From the NCBI RefSeq assembly GCF_958450345.1, contig NC_088781.1:116634431-116698430 (forward strand): a DNA stretch of 64,000 bases. Direction: 5' to 3'. This document shows, in pieces, positions 23,593-33,544 of this stretch. A model generated the notes under the pieces. It searched no databases. It was not told where the DNA came from and saw only the letters and a list, made by a program, of their open reading frames with translations. Every line of letters starts with the position of its first letter. Within the stretch, counting starts at the first letter, position 1. The position numbers were made by a program, and so were the translations under genes. The DNA comes from Calliphora vicina. Lineage: Eukaryota; Arthropoda; Insecta; Diptera; Calliphoridae.

Positions 23593-23970
23593 TTGGGTGT
23601 ATGACTTAAAAATGCCGGATTTACAATATATGCCTTATCTTTTGAACGAGATTTTGATTTTATTTATTATCACTTAGTTTTTGAACATTATAGAGTAAAC
23701 TACAGAGTTTTTTTTGACTCGAAAATGTCGAATTTTGTACCAACGAATCGTCAGATGCGAAAAGTTTTGCTTTACTTCTTTAATTTGAAAATAAGGGCCG
23801 CTCAAGCTCACCGATTGCTCACCAAAACTTATGCTGAATGTGTTCCATTGCCCAGACCAGCCAATAAATTTAGAAGACTTTTGAAGATTGTTGTCAAATT
23901 CAACAAGAGCTTGGGAGCTACTCAAGCAGCAATTTCAGAACGTTTGACTTTTATCTTTGATTTTTATCTT
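23593..23970 (+). mobile_element. 5' fragment of a mauritiana-type mariner
   Basis: Starts with the terminal inverted repeat TTGGGTGTATGACTTAAAAA after a TA (23591-23592). After a typical 5' UTR comes the transposase start MSNFVPTNRQMRKVLLYFFN at 23725, the mariner N-terminal signature, followed by AHRLLTKTYAECV and a later LGATQAAISERL helix. The copy stops about 375 bp in, so catalytic motifs and the 3' end are absent. Internal deletion is also evident between AECV and the VVKFNKS segment. Confidence 0.8.
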
Positions 23971-24049
23971 GTTAATTTAAAAAATTTAAAAGAATGAGAA
24001 TGAGAGAAACTGGCAGGAGTCTACAGTCGGTAGAATGATTGACATCCTA

Positions 24050-24530
24050 TTTTGAATCCCTAACCTTAAGAGAGCAAAAGAGATTCTGAACCTAAATAGG
24101 CCAACACTCAAAAGACATGTTAATATGTTGACTGGACATATTGGTCTATCCGACAATACGATCTGTAAAGCGTGTGAGGAAGATGTTGAAACGCTTGTGT
24201 GGGTAAACCCACACCTAAGGAGAATGAGGAAGATTCTGAACATAAATAGGCCAACACGATCAATACCATCTGTTGAGAGTCTGATGAAGAAGATAAACGT
24301 TGAGAACAAAGAAGGTTTTGAACCTAAAGGGGACTAGTTAATATTTTAATTGGAAACACAGAGGTGACAATACGATCTGTTGAGAGTGTGAAGAAACGTT
24401 GAGAACAAAGGCGATTCTGAACCTAAATTTGCCAACACTCTGAAGACTAGACTACCCGGAGGCTAATCTGGTTCGTATTGGTATATCCCACAAAACGATC
24501 TGTAGAGCGTGTTAGGAAGACAACGCAACG
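24050..24530 (+). pseudogene. repeated C-terminal tail relics of I-type retrotransposons
   Basis: The frame at 24125 reads LTGHIGLSDNTICKACEEDV, the GH...C..C motif of I-type ORF2 C-termini. Parts are repeated within the segment: the phrase GATTCTGAACCTAAATAGGC recurs near 24090, 24232 and 24415, and the ACGATCTGTAGAGCGTGT-like phrase near 24160 and 24495. No intact frame remains. Confidence 0.55.
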
Positions 24531-24559
24531 CTGCACAGAGGGATGGCTTCATAAATTTG

Positions 24560-25020
24560 TTGGCAAAAATTATAAGAAGTGGTCGTAGAGTGCTTAAATT
24601 TGGCACCGAGAATTATATGGACCAAACTAAGAAAAAATAATATTTTATCAAAATAAAATTTTCCTATTCCAAAAGAAGAACGTATGCCGAGTTTCAATAA
24701 AATCGGCCATGCCCACCACATACCGCCCATGCAATCCAAATGCAATACATTTTTGTGTAAAAATTATAAGGAATGGTCGTAGAGCATTGAAATTTGGCAC
24801 CGAGAACTATATGGACTAAATTAAGAAAAAAGTAAAATTGTATAAAAGTTGACCACGCCCACTGCCCATATAATCCAAATAGATTTTTTCGCATAAAATT
24901 TTTCCTATCCAAGTAAAAATCTAGAAATTTGGTACATATATTTTTTGAAACAAAGGAAGAACGCATGCCGAGTTTTAATAAAATCGGTCAAGCCCACCGC
25001 CCACGAAACCCATACATAGA
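24560..25020. repeat. ~195-bp repeat with CGCCCA phrases
   Basis: AATTTGGCACCGAGAA(T/C)TATATGGAC occurs near 24600 and 24790. The phrase ATGCCGAGTTT(C/T)AATAAAATCGG followed by CCCACC occurs near 24684 and 24966. No coding is seen. The same style of degenerate repeat appears inside the element at 17994-19288. Confidence 0.6.
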
Positions 25021-25289
25021 TAAGAATTTTTTTGATATTTCGTTTATTATTCGACAAAAAATTTAAAGTTTTCATCCTGTTCCGAAAACAATTTTTTTTT
25101 AATCGAAACAAGACACTCCCAACTTTCATGGACTTTACTTCAATTTTTTAAAAATAAAATTAAATTTTCCTTAAAACTATAAGTGTACATTTCATCTTTA
25201 AACGTTTCTCTACAAAACTGCATCATTTGATTTCTGAAATTGAGTGTTTGAAAAAATTGACTTTTTGACACCAAAATCCCTCTGTGCGC

Positions 25290-25436
25290 TGATATGGAGC
25301 AACCAAAACCTAAGTCACAGAAGCCTAGTTAAGTTTTTAACTGGACATACAGAGTTGAAGGCTAATCTGGCTGGTATTGATCTAACCCGCAGTACAATAT
25401 GTAGAGCTTATGAGGAAGAGGGTCCAACTTATCACT
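25290..25436 (+). pseudogene. 3' end of an I-type retrotransposon
   Basis: The frame reads LVKFLTGHTELKANLAGIDL then STICRAYEEE and a stop, equivalent to the tail at 16940-17181. It is followed immediately by AAACCTAACCTA, the same 3' terminus as the better copy ending at 17283. Nothing upstream in frame is preserved. Confidence 0.65.
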
Positions 25437-25642
25437 AAACCTAACCTAGTCATATGAGTTGACAAATGCAAAACGATCTTAAGTAATTATGTTAAAGATC
25501 TGAAACTGTATAAAATAAGTGGAAATCGTTTTAAATCACATTATTTTCCATATTACATTCACATTAAGTACCTTTCCCTTTTGTGTTGTACATTGCAAAA
25601 CTCCACAAAGGAATTAAATAAAACCAGCTTTTGTTTTATGTA

Positions 25643-25669
25643 AGGAGTGAGATCGAAAAATTCTTAACA
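25643..25669 (+). repeat. left TIR of the DD37E element
   Basis: 27-bp end identical to the complement of 26914-26940; preceded by TA. Confidence 0.95.
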
Positions 25670-25722
25670 TACATATATGTTTATAAAAAAGAAACCACTA
25701 AACTTACAGCTTTAATTTTTTT

Positions 25723-25728
25723 TTTATT
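25723..25728 (-). terminator. possible polyadenylation signal of the transposase
   Basis: AATAAA on the minus strand, 49 bp past the transposase stop codon. It is a single hexamer in A/T-rich DNA, so the support is modest. Confidence 0.35.
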
Positions 25729-25776
25729 TGATTGAAATTATTATTACAATTTACAAAAAAAATTATTTTTATAGTT

Positions 25777-26784
25777 TTAATCACTAGTGATGAAATTTTG
25801 AACCTTTTTCGGAAACCCTTCCATTAACGTTTTTATAGTGCTTTCTGTCACTTTGCTCGAACATGTAGTCCATCTCCGTTTAAAATCTACCACACTTTTG
25901 GACACCTTTTTTGTACTCTTCAATTCTCTTTTAACAAGAGCCCAATATCTCTCCACTGGCCTTAGCTCCGGGCAGTTTGGAGGATTTGCCTCTCTTGGTA
26001 CAAATACCACATTATTGTTCTTGTACCACTCAAGGGCTTGTTTGCCATAGTGACAGGATGCCAAGTCAGGCCAAAAATAAGTGGACACATTATGAAGTCT
26101 TATGAATGGAAGCAGCCTTTTTTGTAAACATTCCTTGATGTAAATTTCGGTATTTATAGAGCCCGTTGTAACAAATGAGTGGCTTCTTTTGCCGCAACTG
26201 CATATTGCTTGCCATACCAAGAACTTTCTGGGAAATTTTGTCTGCTTTTGGGTCCTAAACTTTTCTTCAACATTCCCTCGAGCATCAGCAACATAAAATT
26301 TTTGACCTGGAAGTTGCGAAAAATCTGCCAGAACATACGTTTCGTCATCCATTATGCAGCAAGAATATTTTTTTATAAAACTTGACTTCAATTTCCGTGC
26401 TCTGTTTTTGGCCTCTAAATTTTTAGTAGCGTTCCTGTCAGGAACTTTTTGAGCCTTGTATGTTTTTAAACCTGCATTAGCTTTAACTTTTCGTACCAAA
26501 TAGTCCGAGCACTGAGCTAACCGGGCTGCTTTCCTACCGGATGTGTTGGGAGCTCTTTTGAAAATGCGTTCTATTTTTTTGGCTTTAGAAACATCATGTG
26601 GACCATTCCTTCTACCTGAACCAGGTTTTCTATCAACTGACAAGTTCTCCCGGTACTGTTTAATAACATTGGAAACAGTTTGACGGCAGACCTTTGTATG
26701 CTTGGCCAACTTTTTGTAAGACCAAGTTGGGTTTTGTTGAAAATATTTAATAATTTCAGTACGCACTTTTTTCTGGTCACTCAT
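25777..26784 (-). CDS. DD37E Tc1/mariner transposase, intact
   Basis: 335 residues, cutting and joining the element's own ends at TA sites in the nucleus. The N-terminal ~110 residues form two helix-turn-helix domains separated by a GRPR-like hook (GSGRRNGP, residues 55-62), for TIR binding. The catalytic core has the first Asp in CIMDDETYV (D146), the second in FWPDLASCHYG (D240), and the Glu in LRPVERYW (E278). Exactly 37 residues lie between D240 and E278, which defines the DD37E group described first from mosquitoes. The start MSDQKK at 26784 was chosen because it has family-like length; the frame stays open 31 codons further upstream. No stop or frameshift is visible. A possible polyadenylation signal lies at 25723-25728. 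It could be active, but activity cannot be judged from sequence. Confidence 0.93.
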   Translation of the reverse strand: MSDQKKVRTEIIKYFQQNPTWSYKKLAKHTKVCRQTVSNVIKQYRENLSVDRKPGSGRRNGPHDVSKAKKIERIFKRAPNTSGRKAARLAQCSDYLVRKVKANAGLKTYKAQKVPDRNATKNLEAKNRARKLKSSFIKKYSCCIMDDETYVLADFSQLPGQKFYVADARGNVEEKFRTQKQTKFPRKFLVWQAICSCGKRSHSFVTTGSINTEIYIKECLQKRLLPFIRLHNVSTYFWPDLASCHYGKQALEWYKNNNVVFVPREANPPNCPELRPVERYWALVKRELKSTKKVSKSVVDFKRRWTTCSSKVTESTIKTLMEGFPKKVQNFITSD

Positions 26785-26913
26785 TTTAATCAGATTAACA
26801 AAAAAATTAATATAATTGACATTACACATAATAACTGACATGTTTTTCAAAGGTAACTTGATCAAAAAAAAATTCAAATAATACTTGGGTTAAAAAATGT
26901 AATGAAAAACGTG

Positions 26914-26940
26914 TGTTAAGAATTTTTCGATCTCACTCCT
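26914..26940 (-). repeat. right TIR of the DD37E element
   Basis: Complement matches 25643-25669 over all 27 bp; followed by TA at 26941-26942. Confidence 0.95.
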
Positions 26941-26964
26941 TATTTAAAAAATAACTTACTTGTT

Positions 26965-26970
26965 TTTATT
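26965..26970 (-). terminator. possible polyadenylation signal of the zinc-finger gene
   Basis: AATAAA on the minus strand about 220 bp beyond the stop at 27190 and 25 bp before the DD37E right end. If it is not the signal used, the 3' UTR would run into the transposon. Confidence 0.25.
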
Positions 26971-27189
26971 ATTATTATTAAAAAATAAATGCCTTAATAT
27001 TACAAAAAAGCATGTTGTATATAAAAATAAAAATCTATAATTGTATCACAGTTTAAATATAAAAGTTAAAAAAAAGTAAAATACATATTAAAGCACTAAA
27101 ACCTAAAGACACAAAACGCTAATTACGCTTTTAAATGCACTAAGACACTCTGTCAAGTATGTACTAAAAACTAAATGACAGTTACATGA

Positions 27190-28245
27190 TCAAAACGGAC
27201 GCAATGTGGACAACAAAGGCTGTTGAGCAGGCGGAAATAGTGATGACGATGACGACTGTATGGTGGTTACAGGCACAGCTGAGGTAACAGTGGATAACAT
27301 CCGAATTCCAGCCGCTAAAGTGGTTGAAGGTATGAAAGGAATGCTGCTGTTGTTACTATTATTATTATTATTACTATGATTATTGCTAGATGATGAGACT
27401 GTGGTTAAAGTTCCATGATTGCCGCCAACTGTAACACACATTGATGAAGGTAAACGGGAAATTGGATTTAACATGAAACTTTGTGTTGTTTGAGCTGCAG
27501 ACATTGAAGAAGATGTCACTGCTGATGCTGCGGCGGCTGCTGACAGCAGCGACGAATGATTGCTTGTAACGGTAGTTGCTGTATTTGACTTCTGTGCCAC
27601 CGGATATGCCATTTGTAACGGTCTGTATTGACACTTTTTGGCATGTGTACGCATATTACTGGATTGCGTAAATGCCTGATTACAATTCGGATGTGGACAG
27701 ACGTATGGCTTGCAACCGGTATGATAGTTTAAATGTGTTTTCAAATGATGTTTCTTGGTGAAGGCTTTCGGACAAATGGGACAATTGAATGGTTTAATTC
27801 CTGAATGCAAGCGATGATGCAATGTCATGTTGCTGCGATCAGCAAATGACTTGCCACACACTGAACACTGATAAGGTTTCTCACCGCTATGAGTGCGCAT
27901 ATGCTGTTTCAAAAGCATTTTGCGCGAGAAACGTTTGCCACATTCGGCACATTTGTGAGGTTTGACGCCCGTGTGTATGCGTACATGCATATTGAAGGCT
28001 ACACGTTGATTGAAGGATTTTGGACAGTAGGGACATTCGTATTCCTTTTTATTACGATGAATTTTCATGTGACTGCTTAGATAACCCTTGTCATTGAAGG
28101 TTTTACCGCATTCCGGACACTCGGCGGCAAATTCTTTGGTGCCTCTATGCACGGAGAGATGATATTTGTAGTTGCGCAGTTGGGAGAAACCCTTGCCGCA
28201 GTCGGTGCATTCGTAACGGGGGGATTTGTGGGTTTTCTCATGGGC
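27190..28245 (-). CDS. C2H2 zinc-finger transcription factor, coding exon 2 (last)
   Basis: This exon encodes residues 339-689 of a nuclear DNA-binding protein. The acceptor CATTGCAG lies just upstream (28246-28253) and joins in phase 0 to the donor after 33545, completing finger 1 (CRICDKVFGCSQTLQ + AHEKTH). Fingers 2-8 occupy about residues 349-371, 379-401, 407-429, 435-457, 463-485, 491-513 and 519-543. The last is a C2HC variant with an extra residue between its cysteines (CPHPNC) and KKC at its end. TGEKP-like linkers join fingers 4-8, typical of sequence-specific DNA binding. The tail is low complexity: an Ala/Ser run, an Asn-rich run and Ser/Thr stretches. The Met at 28251 is intronic. 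Orthology to a named Drosophila gene is not recognised. Confidence 0.92.
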   Translation of the reverse strand, partial: AHEKTHKSPRYECTDCGKGFSQLRNYKYHLSVHRGTKEFAAECPECGKTFNDKGYLSSHMKIHRNKKEYECPYCPKSFNQRVAFNMHVRIHTGVKPHKCAECGKRFSRKMLLKQHMRTHSGEKPYQCSVCGKSFADRSNMTLHHRLHSGIKPFNCPICPKAFTKKHHLKTHLNYHTGCKPYVCPHPNCNQAFTQSSNMRTHAKKCQYRPLQMAYPVAQKSNTATTVTSNHSSLLSAAAAASAVTSSSMSAAQTTQSFMLNPISRLPSSMCVTVGGNHGTLTTVSSSSNNHSNNNNNSNNSSIPFIPSTTLAAGIRMLSTVTSAVPVTTIQSSSSSLFPPAQQPLLSTLRPF

Positions 28246-29099
28246 CTGCAATGGATTAAAAGAAGATATGTATGGATAAGTAAATGTATAAAAATTCTTA
28301 AAGGGAAGAATTAAATCACAGTAAAGGGAATCTTTTTGAGTAAACTTTAATTAGGAGTAATATTCTTATATTTTTCTTGTTCAATTTCCTAAAGGAATCT
28401 TTTAATAGCTACGATTTGGTTATGATAACAAACCTATATATTTTATACATCATGAACAAAAACCAAGTAAAATGATGTATTTATTTTTAGTTTCAGGAGT
28501 TTGAAAACAATTTAAGGAATCTGGGAAATTAGAACTATTTAGAAACGTTCCATTTGTGTTATCTAAGACAATATTAAAGAATGTTTAGCTCAATCCCCTA
28601 CATGATCATATTTGAGATCGACGCAAACCAAATCGGATTTCTCCGTCTAACATCCTTGAGCGATAAATTCATCAAGTCTTGCAATAACTTAATGTCCCCC
28701 GTTTCGTTATGTCAAAACACCGGAAAAGTCTAAAAGTTTTTAATCTCTAGTTTAAATTGAAATGAAAGACTCTTGAAATCTTAGCTAACTATTCAATATT
28801 TTCTACTTGGAGTATTAGATCCTTCCAAAGTTTGAATAAATACATTAAGGTAAAATAAAATTGGAGAATTCTTCCATCGATAGATTTTTATCTTTAAACC
28901 AAGAATTATAATGATGTTTTGATCGAAACAGAAGCTGTAAAGCCAAGCAGTACCAAGAAGTAGAGAAACTATTTGGAGCAAATGTCCCCAATTGTCCGAT
29001 TGATTTAGGAAGACAAAAATGCAATAAAATACTTCGTATTTATTCGCAGGAAATAAGGAATATTTTCCTAAAGATCGTACTTAAAACCAATAAAAAGAT

Positions 29100-30960
29100 A
29101 TTCGATATTTAATTTACGAAGATATATAACTTTAGCTTAGCATTGAAATGATTGATTAAGAAAAATGTACAAGGATATATCCAGATTTATCCTATCAGAC
29201 AAAGAAACACTTTAATATATTTTGAATTGAAATAAATAACAGAATTTGGATTTGAGAAGTTGCTTTAATAAAGCCGAGTTTTAGTATTGTTTCATAATCA
29301 TGGATGAAATATGGAATTCTAAGTCAGTTTCTGAGTTCAAGGAACAGTCAAAATAAGAGACTAAAGAAAGCGAATTTCTTGAGGTTGGAGCGTCTTCTGG
29401 ATTGAAGAAACATTCAAAATAGCGGATCTCTAGTCAAGAGATAAGTTTTTGGGATGCTTCTGCCATAATTTTTAATGAATATTTTACAAAAAAGAAATAC
29501 AGTTTCCCATTAAGGAAGAAGTATTCATTTGTTAAATTAAAAAGTTAGACATGCTTCAGAATGTTCAATAGATGAAGCCCCACTTTATTATTATCTGTTT
29601 CGAAACTCTGTGATAAAAGTTTTGCAAAAAAAGAAGTTGAGCAGTATAATCCGATTGTTTGTTTTGAAAACCTCGAATAGTTTTATTAAACATTGAAATG
29701 ATTGCTTAGGGAAAACGTACGAGACTTTTCTTAGATTAATCCGATATGAAAAATGCTTGCAACCTTGTAAAATTTAAATATGTTTGGAATTTATATAAAT
29801 TACAAAATTCTAACTAGAACATTTGCGCTGTCAAGACAATATTATTAAAGAATATCATGAGGATTACATCCAGATGTTTGAGAAGTTGCATTAACCTTCG
29901 CTTTACCAATACCCACCCGGGTGACCACTTCGTTTTTATTGGTTTAATATTTTTTTTAATTTTGTTTCGATTTAAATGTAATTTATATTCACTGAACAAA
30001 TTTTACAGTTCTATAGAATTAAATAGAAACATTTTAAACTTTTTATGAGGTTTTTTCGATTTTTTAAAATTTACTTCGTCGCATATATTTATAGAAGTGT
30101 TGGTAAACCATGTACATAAAAAAATCTTTGGTAAAGCGAAGATTAATAATATCAATTCACAAACATGCATGAAAGATAATTGATGGTTTGAACGAACAGC
30201 CAAAATAAGAGACTAAAGGATGGGAATTTCTTGAGATTGGAAAGTCGACTAGGTTGAAGGAACATCAAAATAGCTGACTGATGAAGATGAATATCCAGTC
30301 AAGTTTAGAGCGTCAGTTTTTGTAATGGTTCTGCGATAATATCTTCCAAATAAGAAATACAATTTCCGATTAAGGAAGAAGGGTTCATTGTTGAATAAAA
30401 TACTTTGACGCTCCAACTTCAAGAAATTCCCTTCCTTTAGGAAGGTAACTTATCAAAATTTTAAACATAGTTAAGGCTTAATCAATGTTTAAATATATTT
30501 TTTTCATACCAAAAAATATTTTTCTTGAAGTCGGAAGCGTCATCTAGGTTGAAGGATCATCCAAAATGGTGGACTAATGAATGGACTCAAGATTAGAGTG
30601 TCAGTTTTCGGGATGAATCTGCAATGATTATTTTCCAAATAGGAAATACAGTTTCCCATTAAGGTAGAAGGGTTCATTTGTTAAATTAAAAAGTTTGAAC
30701 TGCTTCAGATTGTTAAATGGAACCACAGAACCTGTGCTAAAAGTTTTGCTAAAATAGAAGTTGAGGAGTGTTAATTTTAAAAAGCTCAAATAGTTTTATT
30801 GAACATTGAAACGGACTCTTTGGAAATAGCTATTTTAGAAAGCTCGAATGTTCTTACTATAAACTAAGCAATGATACTGGGGAATATTGCTAGGAAATTA
30901 AGATTTAAAAGAATCCGTTGTTATAGTTTTGCCATAATATAAGTGGAAGAATATTCGGTT
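29100..30960. repeat. diverged intronic repeats, ~250-bp modules
   Basis: A module with AGAAATACA(G/A)TTTCC(C/G)ATTAAGG and AAG.(A/G)TTCATT appears near 29500, 30355 and 30645. It is preceded in each case by ATTGAAG(A/G)AACAT-like or GGTTGAAGGA(A/T)CATC sequence and TCAGTTTT(T/C)G. A second phrase, CATTGAAATGATTG, occurs at 29142 and 29693. The modules are in the same order but strongly diverged, consistent with an old tandem array. Confidence 0.6.
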
Positions 30961-31320
30961 TGGAAAGCTCTAATATTTATATTAATAACAGGGCATCGGA
31001 CCTACCAAATATCGATGGAAGTAGTATTTAAAAGAAGATTGTGTAAAGAAACAATGAAAATTTCCCCCCTATTTTGAGAGTTTTCTTTATTGGATTAAAT
31101 AGTTCTGGAAACACTCTCATCACAAATTATACAGATATGAATCAGCTTGCTTCAATAGAAAAATAACAAAAGAAAATGTCAAAATGGTTGTGTTTTGAAA
31201 GGAGGTACAAATATATATCACACTAGTTGTCTATTGAAAATTTAGTTTTTTCTCTCACTCTGCAAATCACAACCATTGTAAACATTTTTGACAACTGTCA
31301 TTTGTTTCATATCTGTTACC

Positions 31321-31508
31321 ATAGAGAATAGACATAGAGCGGAAACTCTACTATCGAAGACCTAACTCAGATGTCAGAAACCTAAGTGGTGAGAATGTAT
31401 TTGTAGAAAAAACTATGTGAAAACAAAAACAACACTCGTATGTGCGATTATTTTGAGTAATTTTTTTGTTTGAGTTTTTTTCTAGTTTCCGCTCTATGTT
31501 CTCTATAT
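31321..31508. mobile_element. ~188-bp MITE in the intron
   Basis: The left end, around ACATAGAGCGGAAACT (31331-31348), is matched by its complement AGTTTCCGCTCTATGT near 31484-31500. Flanking AGAGAA / TTCTCT extends the pairing with a 3-nt gap. The interior phrase GTCAGAAACCTAAGTGGTGA resembles part of the element at 33180-33321, suggesting one family. No clear target duplication. Confidence 0.65.
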
Positions 31509-31651
31509 CTGTGACTCTCATATTAAGAAATTTTAAACTTATTAAAAAAGACCTATAGAAAAATTCTTATAAATTGAAATATTTAACTTAAAATCGCGAT
31601 AATTCCAATAGGAAAAAACTTATGCCAAAGCTAAATAATTTATTACTTAAA

Positions 31652-31801
31652 CCGCTTTCACACTAGGCAATTTAGTTGCGCAAGTCTCTTGTGTTTGTAT
31701 ATGCCAGAGGTAATGTCGGGTTAAGGAAAAGAAAATTGTACATGCTGTTTTGTTGTTGGGCAAGAGACTTGCGCAACTAAATTGCCTAGTGTGAAAGGGG
31801 T
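31652..31801. mobile_element. ~150-bp MITE with 37-bp perfect inverted ends
   Basis: The left arm starts CTTTCACACTAGGCAATTTA at 31655 and runs 37 bp to ..AAGTCTCTTG. The right arm is its exact complement, ending GTGTGAAAG at 31797. A possible 8-bp flanking duplication (TATTACTT / TCTTACTC) has two mismatches. The end pattern resembles that of the MITE at 55173-55446. Confidence 0.8.
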
Positions 31802-33179
31802 CTTACTCTCAATATTTTAAGGCTCTTGATCATTTGATTTACAGAAACTTCAACGATAGGGTTCTGCAAAATTGGAGATATGATCGCCATGTTGCGGTCA
31901 ATTACGTTCCCTATATTGCCATGGTTTCGACTATTTTTTGCCAGAATTGACATCAGTGACATGGTGTTCCAACAAAATGCTGTCACTTGCTCGTCAAACA
32001 ATTGATATATTGATGGAGAATTTCGCTAATCCTGTTATTTTTTATGGGGTTATGTTAAGTTGATGATTGATAGCAATAATCTAACAATGTTAGAGGAGCT
32101 TAGGGACAGTATTGAATGCGAAATTGCCAAGGTTCCGGTTGTTATGTGTGTAAGAGTGATCGAAAATGGGTTTCAAAAAACAAAGAACACTTTATAATTT
32201 AATTTTAAACCTAATGCTATTGTATCTTTAATTCATTTACGTACATGATGCATTCTGAATGTCTAATTTATAGATGACTTTGAAATTTAAGCATTTAAAA
32301 CGAAGAATTATGGAATCATAAAGTAATCATGTTGGCAGAGAATCAAAGAATTCAAAATTTTTAATTGTGTCTTTAGATTCGAAGGAATTTTATTTATGAA
32401 CCTCATTTTAATGAGTCCAAAAGCAATCAAAGATTTCAAAATTTTATTTTGAATTGTGGCTTCAGATTCGAAAGGAATTTATTTATGAAACTCATGGATA
32501 TACACATTCGGATACATGACAATATACAAGGTGGTCCTATCGGAGGATGCTGTTGGCTATGCTGATGCTGAAACAGTTCTTCTTTTGATATGTTTCGACG
32601 TAAAGTAAACATAGATATAACGCGGAATACTCTGATTAATTCGTCAGTGATTTGAATGCAAAAAACTGAATTTGCTCCTCCAAGGCATTGGAAATATGCG
32701 TATCATTCACGAAGGGCTATTACTTCCACTTATATTCGCAGCATGTTTAAATTTTTCGAGGACATCTTGGGTTGCACTGCTACTGTGACGAATGATCTAT
32801 TCAGAGCCATGTTCCTGGAACTAAATACTTGGGAGTGGAGGTAGTTTCAACCGGACGATTCAACCTTGGGAACAATGTGCATTTTGACGATTATGATTTC
32901 GAGTCATCTACTGTCTCGTTTTGGCGAATTGCAGTGGCTTGGAAGATCTCCCGATTTGATCGCTTCATTGGAATTTTTTTTGAAGTCAATATGAGATAGG
33001 TTATAAAGTAGTTGGGAAGGAATTGAGAATGAATACGAACCTTCAAACTGCTGTAAAACTTGTTAGAATAGCAATCTTCTAAGTAAGGAGTTAATTTGAA
33101 GATTATGTTTAAATGGAAGCAATTCCTTAAGAATTGTTGATCATGAAAATATGTATGGAAAACATAAACCCATGGGTTA

Positions 33180-33321
33180 ACATAGAGACGAAACGTAAAT
33201 GTCAAAAACCTAAGTCTGCTGTCAAAAACCTAACTCTCACAATAACAAAATACTTGTTTTGTTGTTGTATCAGACATATGATTTGTTGTATTTTTGTTTG
33301 ACAAATCGGAGTGTCTCTATG
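33180..33321. mobile_element. ~140-bp short inverted-repeat element in the intron
   Basis: ACATAGAGAC at the left is matched by GTCTCTATGT at the right. The interior has two direct copies of TGTCAAAAACCTAA (near 33201 and 33222), similar to the interior of the element at 31321-31508. The short ends make this less certain than its neighbours. Confidence 0.5.
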
Positions 33322-33544
33322 TATAATTCTCTCTCTATGAATAAACCCATTAACTTATGTTAATTCTGCTAGTAATTTTTCCTATTCTAAGAAAAAAATT
33401 GTATCGAAGCGATACAATTAATGTTTAATAAATTCAAGTATCCAAACTATCAAATGCCGTCGGCAGTTTTTAAAGTTAATGTCAATAATGTCTTTGGTTT
33501 GTCCCCTCCATTTTATCACACATTTAATTTTTGTTAAAACTTAC

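Larger units (their letters stand above)
25643..26940 (-). mobile_element. complete DD37E Tc1/mariner transposon
   Basis: 1298 bp flanked by TA on both sides (25641-25642 and 26941-26942). The ends are perfect 27-bp inverted repeats beginning AGGAGTGAGATCGAAAAATT (25643-25669 and the complement at 26914-26940). One uninterrupted transposase ORF occupies most of the interior. Perfect ends, an intact ORF and a TA duplication indicate a recent insertion. It sits 249 bp downstream of the stop of the zinc-finger gene on the same strand. Confidence 0.95.
28246..33544 (-). other. 5.3-kb intron of the zinc-finger gene
   Basis: Bounded by donor GTAAGT at 33539-33544 and acceptor TTGCAG at 28246-28251, in phase 0. 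It contains diverged dispersed repeats (29100-30960) and three inverted-repeat elements (31321-31508, 31652-31801, 33180-33321). No coding exon was found inside it. Confidence 0.88.

Noticed and set aside
31786..32001. Possible transposase fragment on the minus strand
   Set aside because: The cadence loosely resembled a DUF4817 segment but no diagnostic motif (FQQDGA, PRSPDLTP) could be read in any frame.
32891..33205. 104-residue minus-strand ORF in the intron, possible extra exon of the zinc-finger gene
   Set aside because: No finger or conserved motif, runs into a MITE at 33180, and the flanking exons already join perfectly in phase.
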